Below, piece by piece: positions 10,451 through 19,100 of a DNA stretch of 64,000 nt. The DNA comes from Symbiodinium natans (taxonomy: Eukaryota; Sar; Dinophyceae; Suessiales; Symbiodiniaceae). The stretch's first letter is position 1; each line of letters begins with the position of its first letter. The notes under the pieces were generated by a model, which had not been told where the DNA came from, ran no database searches, and was given only the letters and a program-made list of their open reading frames with translations. Made by a program: the position numbers and the translations under genes. The stretch covers positions 189,520 through 253,519 of the forward strand of contig CAJNDS010002430.1 in the NCBI GenBank assembly GCA_905221605.1, written 5' to 3'.

Positions 10451-11769
10451 AAAATGTTTGACAAAATTTAATAAGGATCTTTAATGCTTCTGAAGTTTGC
10501 CTGATTGTAGCCAGTCCTGCTCCAGAAGTACGGCTGGGCCTCAGGCGAAAGACAAGAAGCCCGGGCACTGACAATTCTGCACCAACATCACGAGCATCTC
10601 TGGTTGCTGTCTCTCCCTCTCGCTCTCTCTCTTTCGCTCTCGCTGTCTCACGGATGGTTTCCAATCGTAAGCTACTGCCCGATGTCGCCCCCGCATCATC
10701 TGAAAGGCGCCGAGACACTGGAAACACTCGCAGAGCCATCGGGCGGCGGAGAAATGACATCACCAGATGTGTGTGCCATCACTTTACCATCCAGACGATT
10801 TAAAAAAACAAACATGTCATGATATGTCGTGATGATTGATGCAAACAAAGGGCGACGCCCATACAAGCACAACAGCTGCAAGTTCTGTTTCGTGATCAGA
10901 TGACAGATGTTCGTCTTCACGCTTTTAGTTTGCGTTCTAAGAGTGTCACTGGCTAGTGTAGAATCTGCAGCTCTCGGTGTTACTTGCTGTCGAGCCGTGG
11001 TGCTGCACGTTGACGGCTTGGGCTATGCAACATGCTTCAGGCATATCCTCATCTGCTCATCCATACAAGGGACGGTGTCAGTCATGCTCCACCAGGACAA
11101 CACGCTTTAACAGCCTATTAAACACACTGCTGATATTTCGGAAGAAAAATGAGGGAGCACGCTGTGCGTCCGTGGCGTCTTGCACGCCTAAACGCAGTTA
11201 CATCTCGACATGCCTCGAAGACGCTTGTGGAAATTGACATGTCTGATGCATGCCTGTGAACAACGAGCTGACATGCCTGCAAAAAACTCCCTTGCAAAAT
11301 CACGAAAAGAGGTAAACTGCAAACACCAGCCCAAACTAACTACCTACTCCGCTTGATTCGTTAACATGCTCATATTCCCATGTGACAGGGGAAGATCCAA
11401 AGAGCCTATTGAAAGCTTGCAAGCACTGGTTGAAGTACGTCATGCAAAACATTCGGCTTTCAAACTTCATTGGGGCTGCTGAGGGCTCCGAGTTTAGGGT
11501 TTCGTCTTGGGCCTTTCGCATGCCGAAACGAGCGCTGCGACGGGGGTTCTTGCGAGATGTGATTGCCGACCAATACCCGGAGCCTTGGTTCATGAGGGGC
11601 TCGGAGGACTGACAAGGTCGAGGGTTCGGGATAGGATCCTGGCACCCAAACGTCCAAGCGACCTCAACCCCAAACCTAAACCCCACTTCAACAATAGCCC
11701 ATCATCTGGAACCTTGCAGAAACTGCAGGCCGGCCCGCCTCAGCCTAAAGACGTGGACTGCAAATGTTC

Positions 11770-12640
11770 AACCAACGCAATCATTCCGGCGCACGCCCAG
11801 CTCCTGCGCCACACGCCTCTATCGGTCAAATTCCAAGTTGGTTGAACAAGCTTGGGGCATCCCATTCACTCCGAACAAACTTGTGTTGGAAGCCTGCAAA
11901 GCTGGCCACCTAAACTCCTTGAGTCACCCCTTCCGACCTCTACTGGATGCCCTGCGACTTCTTAACAAGAGCATGTCGGCAGAGAGTCTTCATGAGTACC
12001 GTAAGAGATGGTTCAAGAAGTGGCCAAGTTGGAAAACAAAGAGCAGAAACTTAAGCAGGGCAATAAGAGATTCCAGCAAGGTAAGACTTACACACGACTT
12101 CTCAGCCAGCAACGTCAATGCGGCTGTTCAGGCGTGTGAGTCCACGCAGCGGCTTGCATTCTTCTGAAGTGCTTGAAGGCCCCGGGAAGGGATGGTGGGC
12201 CGTAACTTTCTGGGCCTAAGTCAAGGTTCCCTAAACAACTCTTACACAGTCTTTCGTGACCACCGCTCCGGCAGGCCGGAAATGCGCCAACTTTTGGCCC
12301 TACCCTTCAAGGCGATCAGGTTGGTACCTAGCTTCCTCAGGGTTAGCCATGCCCTCTGGGCTACAGGTTGCGCTATTGGGTTCCTTCTTCTCTTTTCTTA
12401 CCAGCAGCTGGAAGCTTTGGGGGATCAGAGAAGGCAATATCTTTCAAGCCGAATTTTATGCCTAGTCGCACTGGCCGCGTGAAAAGGTCAACTAAAGAAC
12501 AAACCCATAGTGGCATACGTGGACAACAACTTGGGATAGTAAGGGTACCGAGCCCGTCTAATCCCTTAGACATCCTGTCCAGAGAACTTGCTTACACGAT
12601 GCAAGCCGGACTTAAGACCTTCCATTCCTTCAAGTAAGTC
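11770..12640 (+). pseudogene. Relic of DIRS/Ngaro-type pol
   Basis: The plus strand keeps pieces that align by eye with the intact pol at 45-48.8 kb. AWGIPFTPNKLVLEACKAGH corresponds to AWGIPFEPQEF and its pre-RT linker. LLALPFKAIRLVPSFLRVSH corresponds to the RT segment MYALPFGASRAVYGYLR. RVPSPSNPLDILSR near 12,545 corresponds to the RNase H end RVPSPSNLADEPSR. The pieces are in different frames, and the YxDD-type core and most of RNase H are missing. It is an old, internally deleted insertion of a family related to, but diverged from, the complete element in this window. Confidence 0.65.
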
Positions 12641-12714
12641 ATCTTGTTAATAAGATTCTAAACTCTTGTCAAAAACTTGTGACAAATTTTCTTAATTGGT
12701 TCAAAAGGGAATGG

Positions 12715-12860
12715 GAGCTGTGCGACGTTTGGCACTACAGAGTTACGCCACAGCAGACAGGTCGATGCCGGTCATGCCCAGTGACACCAGGAAAATATGT
12801 GGTCCGCATTAAGTAATTCTTCTGACCTGTTCAGTTCATGTGGAAGTGCAATTGTGGTGC
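12715..12860 (+). repeat. Dispersed repeat X, copy 1
   Basis: About 145 bp are nearly identical to 54,598-54,745. Both read CDVWHYRVTPQQTGR, a CP pair, and TPGK in frame. It may be an exon fragment or the end of a retroelement ORF with a small Cys cluster. It stands alone here, with a CAAAAG acceptor-like border on its left. Confidence 0.6.
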
Positions 12861-13124
12861 AAAGCACTCTCCGTGGCAATTTTTTCAAATTTTCCAAAAT
12901 GCAAGTTTCAGCACTTTTCAAGGTTTTTGGAGTTAATTTTTCATTGTTTGCAGGCGTCGCTGGGTTGTTGTTCAGCTCTCTGCAGTGGTCTTAGCCGGAA
13001 TTTACCCAGACGGAATTTCTAAAAGCTTCATATTTTCAGAAATTTAGATTTTTGTTTTTGAAAACCATAAAAAATGTGTTTTTTTTTCTCCTTTTGTTAA
13101 AAACTTTTTTTTTGCTCCCTTTTT
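12861..13124. other. AT-rich spacer before repeat R1
   Basis: T-rich sequence without open frames of note. It does not match the 3' end of repeat R, so R1 is the first unit of that array in this window. Confidence 0.5.
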
Positions 13125-13671
13125 ACCTGGCAAGATAGCATGTAGGAATTCCAAAATGATTTGTGTTTAAACCAACCATTCCACAGAATGCATTCTAGAT
13201 TTTTTGGACGCCGCTCTTACAATGTTTTTTAAAATTTTTAAAATTTAAAATTTTGATCCAAACCAAGCCGGTTTAAAAAAAAAAATCAATTAATGTTTTT
13301 AGAATTGTGCTCAAGCGATTTTGTTTCTAAACCAAGGCATTGCAAAATCCACACTGCAGACTTTGAAATGCTTGAAAACCAGTGTTTCCTGTTTTAAATG
13401 TTTTTTCATTTTTGAAATTTTGAAAACAATCTGCTTTGACCAAGGCAACTTCGAAACCAGTGTTTTTCTGGTTTTAAATGTTTTTCATGTTTGAAATTAC
13501 AAAAATAATTTGCTTAACAGGGCATCTCCAATTTGCTCAAGTTTGGTGTTGCCTTGCATGTGTCAAGCCAGACAGCTGAAAAACACAGCCAAAGTTTTTT
13601 TTTAAGGTTATGTTTCTTTGCTGGTAGCTTTGTTCAGCCTTTGCAGGTGCAAACAGGAAAAAATGCACGTC
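13125..13671 (+). repeat. Tandem repeat R1, piece 1 of 4
   Basis: It begins ACCTGGCAAGATAGCATG and matches R2 from 52,387 almost base for base to the CACGTC target site. R is AT-rich and non-coding, with internal sub-repeats that contain AAACCAGTGTTT and GTTTTAAATGTTTTTCAT. R1 continues at 40,297 after the copia composite. Confidence 0.85.
13666..13671. other. Target-site duplication CACGTC (left) of element C2
   Basis: CACGTC occurs here and at 40,291-40,296, but only once in the uninterrupted R2 (53,012-53,017). It brackets the whole 26.6 kb copia composite. Depending on where the LTR tip is placed, the duplication is 5 or 6 bp. Confidence 0.8.
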
Positions 13672-14015
13672 GTTAAAAACCCAAGATGCCAAGCAAGGCA
13701 CCAAGGATGCAACCAAGCCAACTCACACAAGTCCAAACCAAGCAAACAAGCTCAGACACTCGGACAACACTTCTGTTTTGGCTTGCAGCACTCACACCAG
13801 TGCTCGTCACTTGAGCCAAAGTGGAAAACGTATCACAGCTCTCCAACTTGACAGCTCGGCTTAAAAGACCTCCAAAACTACCCTCAAGTCACGAAACTCG
13901 ACGAGAGTGGTTCCCTACGAGGCAAAACGTTCTTGCACCACTAATCGTACTCAGGCTACTGGGAAAACTTCAAAAGCTGAGCAGACTCCAAGCTATGCAC
14001 ACAAAACTGCAAACT
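13672..14015 (-). repeat. C2 3' LTR, distal piece
   Basis: These 344 bp match the reverse complement of the C3 LTR at 39,696-40,097. The last piece of the same LTR is at 22,956-23,012, giving 401 bp in total. The LTR is split by insertion of C1. It includes TTTGGCTCAAG (13,810-13,820, minus strand), an 11-nt match to the 3' end of the dinoflagellate spliced leader. Confidence 0.85.
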
Positions 14016-14151
14016 TGCTAAACTTCAAGTCGCTCTTTTTCCTTGAACCGGTAAAAGGCGCTGTCGGTAAAACATGAGTCACAAATCCACACATGCTCAT
14101 CAACCCTTTGGGTTGGTAGGTGGGGTTCCCAGGTAGTAGAAAAACTTTACA
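14016..14151 (-). repeat. C1 3' LTR (136 bp)
   Basis: On the plus strand it runs from TGCTAAACTTCAAG to AAAACTTTACA and is identical to 22,815-22,950. It is very short for an LTR. The adjacent CCCCGCCTT at 14,152-14,160 is, on the minus strand, the purine-rich AAGGCGGGG polypurine tract. Confidence 0.93.
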
Positions 14152-14401
14152 CCCCGCCTTGATGTTGTGCGACCTGTAAGCTCAACATCACTCTACAGTA
14201 ACGGGTTTGTAGAAACTGTACAGGTATGTCGTTGGGCTCATCTGGTATTGTGCGATGACCTCGTTGTGCTCTCCCTATTGGAGTCCTTGCACTCGGTGAA
14301 AACTGTTCCCACTGCTTCCTCGTGGGTAACACTTCGCTCAGGTAAGCTTGTACTCGTTGTAGCTCACACTGTACGGAAAAGTGAAACATTCCATCATTCA
14401 C

Positions 14402-16132
14402 TCACATGGTCCCGGGCCTGCAATTGCCACAAGGACGGTAGTGCAATCTCGCATGCACTGCTGCACTGTAAGTGAATCTCTCTGACCTTTGCACATCTGC
14501 ACATGTAGGTCGGTGGTACCTCTTGCCATGAGGCGTGTACACATACTGGGGTTGTGCTCGTAGCTGTTCGTCCACATCCTGTGCCATAGGAATTATATTA
14601 ACCATTCCCCATTCTTGAAATCGCCTTGCAAGCTCTTCGTCATTCACATGGATTTGGCTTGCTGGTACTGTACTGATTCCATGCATCCCATTACCACTGC
14701 CTGTCGCTGAATCCTCTGGTGCATCACGGAAAGACATATTGACTGCCCTTGCTGTACGTTGAACATCATCCTCGTCGGGCGGACAATACTTTTGCACAAA
14801 TCTTCGAATAGTGAATTCCTCCTGCGGTTCCTGTGGTCCTTCTTCCTGCGGTTCCTGTGGTCCTTCTTCCTGCGGTTCCTGTGGTCCTTCTTCCTGCGGT
14901 TCCTGTGGTCCTTCTTCCTGTGGTTCCTGTGGTCCTTCGTTCACCTTCTGCTCGACCATGTAGAACAAGAGTAAAGCGAAAATTCCTCCTAGTAGCACAC
15001 TGAAAAGAATAATCCATCCACTCACTTCCTTCACATAGATGAAAACAAATTCTCGTTCTTCTCGTTCTCGTCCTCCAAAATCGTCTGGCTGTCCTGCAAT
15101 CTGAGAAATCATATTCACCATCATTGTCAAGTACATCGCTCTAGCCGTCTTGCTTCCTCGCTCACTCAACAAAGTTGCACGTAGTGCTCGAACTTGGCTT
15201 CGGCAAACTTCACCTGCCACATGTTCCATTGCTTCTTCTTTCCCATAACGCTCATGACTTTCTCCATTCCACACCATGGCTCCAATATGGTACATGAGAA
15301 ATCTCCTTCGAGATACTCCTAAGCGCTTTGTATTCAAGTCGGCAATGTTTAATTTGGTAGGCACTGGCTTTGCTTTGAAGCTGTTGTTCTTCACCCCTCG
15401 CTGAAGCCATAATACTCTCAGATCGATATGTTTGAGTCCTCCGACTCCTGTTCGCATCATCCATTGTCTTCCCGCACTTGAATCCATCCGGATCTCCACG
15501 AGTAACTTTCCTGCAAGAAACATCCACAACTTCTTCAGTAACATCGCTTCTGATGCTCCTCCTGAGCATGCTAGCACTTCGGACTCTGCCGAACTTAAAG
15601 CTGTAGCTTTCTGGGTCCTGCTATACGAAAGTACTGGCACTGCATTCACACACACAATCACTGATGATGTAGACCATCTCGCTTCACGGTCTGATGCCCA
15701 ATCTGCATCCGTGAATACTTCCATACTGTGTGTTCCTTTCTTTTCTTCGTCTTCTTCTTCTTGCTCTTCTCTTTGATAGATCGCATCCATCATCTTGTTT
15801 CCAACCTTTGTGTACTTCAGTAGGAATCCCAGTTGCTCTGTTCCTTGCACATAGAGCAAAGCTTGCTTCAAACAGGTTAACGCTTGTTCCGTTGGCTTCG
15901 ACATCTTACTTGCCAAACACTTCGTCACATGCTGCAAATCCCATCGGTCTTGGGAAATGTACAACAGTGTTCCCAACGCTGAACGAAACTTCTTGCACTC
16001 GTTCTCCTCCAATTCTTTGGAATTGTCCACTGTTCCAATCAGCTGGTGCTCTGGGGTTTGTCTTGGCTTTCGGTTCCCCAGCTTGTAGAGTCCTCTAAGC
16101 TTCTCGTAGTGCTTCTTCGACACTGTCACCAA
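14402..16132 (-). CDS. C1 pol C-terminus: RT end, RNase H, TM and Cys/His module
   Basis: The frame continues C1 pol after a frameshift. It opens with the last RT segment (VTVSKKHYEKLRGLYKLG). Copia-type RNase H follows, with FTDADWASD, ALSSAESEVLA, MDSSAG and LKHIDLR. The ~250-residue tail has one TM helix (GWIILFSVLLGGIFALLLFY), five tandem GPQEPQEE units, and the C-terminal cluster HGKRYHRPTC...RPCGNC. That cluster resembles small HxC/CxxC zinc-binding folds of the Ada type. Copia elements normally stop soon after RNase H, so this tail is unusual. A similar TM plus Cys/His ORF follows pol in C2 and C3. Its role is unknown; an envelope-like or membrane-tethering job is a guess. Confidence 0.8.
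   Translation of the reverse strand: MVTVSKKHYEKLRGLYKLGNRKPRQTPEHQLIGTVDNSKELEENECKKFRSALGTLLYISQDRWDLQHVTKCLASKMSKPTEQALTCLKQALLYVQGTEQLGFLLKYTKVGNKMMDAIYQREEQEEEDEEKKGTHSMEVFTDADWASDREARWSTSSVIVCVNAVPVLSYSRTQKATALSSAESEVLACSGGASEAMLLKKLWMFLAGKLLVEIRMDSSAGRQWMMRTGVGGLKHIDLRVLWLQRGVKNNSFKAKPVPTKLNIADLNTKRLGVSRRRFLMYHIGAMVWNGESHERYGKEEAMEHVAGEVCRSQVRALRATLLSERGSKTARAMYLTMMVNMISQIAGQPDDFGGREREEREFVFIYVKEVSGWIILFSVLLGGIFALLLFYMVEQKVNEGPQEPQEEGPQEPQEEGPQEPQEEGPQEPQEEGPQEPQEEFTIRRFVQKYCPPDEDDVQRTARAVNMSFRDAPEDSATGSGNGMHGISTVPASQIHVNDEELARRFQEWGMVNIIPMAQDVDEQLRAQPQYVYTPHGKRYHRPTCADVQRSERFTYSAAVHARLHYRPCGNCRPGTM
14810..14940 (-). repeat. 24-bp tandem repeat in C1 pol tail
   Basis: Five in-frame copies of a 24-bp unit encode GPQEPQEE just after the TM helix. 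They form an acidic, extended linker between the membrane helix and the Cys/His cluster. Confidence 0.85.
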
Positions 16133-19100
16133 AATTCCTTCTTCAGGTAATGAAGCTGTTCTCCCGATCCCCGGTGGGATGGGAACGGTCCCTCAACTGT
16201 GAGCTTGAAAAACTTCTCTAGCTCGCATATCAGCCATCTTCCTTCGCCTTTTGCACCTGCAACTAGCTCGTCGTCGACATGAATCGACACTGCAATCTTC
16301 TTCACTCGGTGCTTCAAGATTGAGGGTATCCCAACAAATTGCTCAAATCCCAAACGCTTCAAAATCTCAACCAAATGGGTAAACCATTGTTCTGCCGCTG
16401 ATCTTTGCCCTGGCAGACACTTCTCCACTTTCCATACGTGGTCTTCATCCAAACCAAGTAGTGTTCGAATCCACGGTGAGATATCAGCATACATCAGAGC
16501 TTTCTGCGTGACTTGCAAGAATGCGTCACGAATGTCAAGAACTGTAAGCTCCCAATTGTAGATGAGATGAAAAAGAAACATCATTCGCACTGCTGCGTGT
16601 CCTGACGTAGGACTAAAAGTCTCCTCCGTGCTCTGGGCTCCCGCACGGAATTCCCGACACACAATTCTGCATCTACGCTTCCAAACTCCATCTCTCTTTC
16701 TCCAATCGAAAACTGTCCTTAGTGTCAGAAACTTACCTTCCTCTGAACACTCTTCCTTCTTGATCGTCTTCACAACCTTCATGTTGGCGAGTTTGTCAAG
16801 TTCAGCTTTTCCTGCCTCTGCATCCAATCTTTCAAGTTCCTCTTCGCTGACTTTCGGTGGTCTATCCTCATCTTCTTCTTCTCCTTCACTATCCGCTTCA
16901 TATTCCTCTTCGCATTCCTTCCAGACTCTTTCTTCCCAAAGGTCATCTTCATGATATCCTGTTTCGTCTTCCTGTTCTTCTACCTGTCCGGCGTACAACG
17001 GTGGAAATAGACTTCCTTTCGGACTTCCAGGATCAGCACTTGTAGGTGAACTTTCCGCAGTCTTTTGTTGCTTCGTTGGTGGCTCCTCAGCATCTGCTGT
17101 TTTACTAGCTTTCGCAGGTTCCTCTCTTTCTTCTCCTTCAGTTTCTCTCTTTTGTCCCCCGCCTTGGTTGGAATCAGTTGATGAACTTCGAGGTGTAGGT
17201 TGACCACTGCTCAGCAATAGATCACTGATTGTGTCATGCTTTGAACTTTCCACATCAGATCCTGCTTCATCTCCTGCTGGCTCTGGCTCATTTTCTCCTC
17301 CTTCTTTCTCTTTGCCTGGTTCTTCCACGATGCTCGGTAACGGTGCCGCATGCGCGGTGTGCCCTAGCCTTGGGGCTTTCTTCGTCCAAGGAGAACCCTG
17401 AAGTTGAAGGGTCTCACGTGCGCGCCACGCTGGTTGTGTGCGCCGCACAGATCTTGACGTAAAGATCCCATCTTTTGACGTAATCACGTCCATGTCCCGG
17501 TCGTCCTTTCCAACCCATATTCCTCCTGTCCACAAGGATCGATTCTTCACTCCTCCAGGCTTGGCCAGACCAAACACATACTCTCCGAAGGGTAAAATCT
17601 GCCCTTGGTATGGTCTCCCGTAGACCAATTGGAAAGCTGTACTCTGCGTCCCTGAGTGTAGGTGGTACCTGTTGAACAACCATGCTGCGTGGTGAATTGC
17701 CCACGCTCGTAAAGCATGATCTTCAGGAATCTTTTCCCCAATCCGATCCTCGACCATCTCAATCATCGTGAGGCTTTGTCTCCTGAGGTTCTGAATGTGG
17801 CGTTCCACTCTCGCTGTTCTTCCTTTGTGGTAGGGCTTGTTTGGATACTTTCCAGCCTTGTAGCCTAACTTTTGTCGTATTGCTACAATCAAATCCAGTA
17901 AGGCTGTTGTTGCTGGCTCCACATCAATCGCAAACAGAACTTCTTCGGAAATGTAGTTCATCTCGAGAGAAAACTTCACCACTTTCTCGGCCAACTTCTT
18001 CGTCGGTGCTTTCCCCGGCACTGGAATCGCCCACGAAAATCGAGTCCATGAATCAAGAATGATCAGACTCACACTGTTCTGACCCATGTACATGAAGTCC
18101 ATCTGGATCACTGGCTTTCCTGGGTCTTCATACTTTGCTTCACTGCTTTGTGGGGTATGGTCCTGTTTCGACTTTGCTGCTGCACAGAAATCACACCATG
18201 GTTGCATTGGCATGTGGGTTGCCATATGCTCTTCAATCTCTGCTTCTGTCGGTTCGGGCACTCCGGGTCTTGTTCTTGCTTTGGGCCTTTGCTTCCTCAG
18301 CCTGTCTGCAACTTCTTCTTCGGTGAGGTAGTTGCACAGTCTCCTGAACATCTTCACCTTTGACCCTGAGACGCTCAAACCCAAATACCGACAACCTTCT
18401 CGCAGCTTCTCAATCTCACTCGTTGCTGTGAGTGACTCTCCATTCACCACAATAGTACTTCCCATGTCGAGTTCCAACTCTTGGTGTCCTCCTGCCTTTC
18501 CTTGCTGCTTCACAACTCCTTTCGGCACTGGCACCTGCAACTCTTCTGGAGCTCCTCTTTCTCTTCCAAACCATTCTGGCTCCTCTTCCATCTTCTTTTC
18601 TTCCTCCTTTGGTGCTTCTTCTGGTGCTACCTCTTCTACCAAGCACTTGTCCAGATACTCTGGTGTCCTATGCAAGAATGTGAGAATTTCTGATCGAAAA
18701 AGCAATCCCGGTATTCGATCTTCCAAGTCGGATTTTCTCTCGAGCAATTCCGTTGCTTCAATCACTTCCCATTCGTTGCCCACCTTCACGATGGTGGTCC
18801 TGTACTTCCAAGTACCTGTCGGTGGCTTTACAAACTCAAGTCCAAAATGGCGATGGACTGGCGTTCCATTCGGTAGAAGGCTCCAATCCTTCTCTGGGAC
18901 TTTACCAAAGTCATAGGCCAAAGTCACCTTGACTGCCCTGACTTGCTCGACTCCTCTAACTTCCGCTGTCAATCTCAAGCTATTCCTCTGGTATTCCACA
19001 GGCACCCGTGCCTTACCATCGGGAGATACAAGTTCCCCCGCCTGGGTTTCTTCTCCCCAGGTCTCGCCCCCTTGGCGCTGTTTGCATCCCACTGACACAA

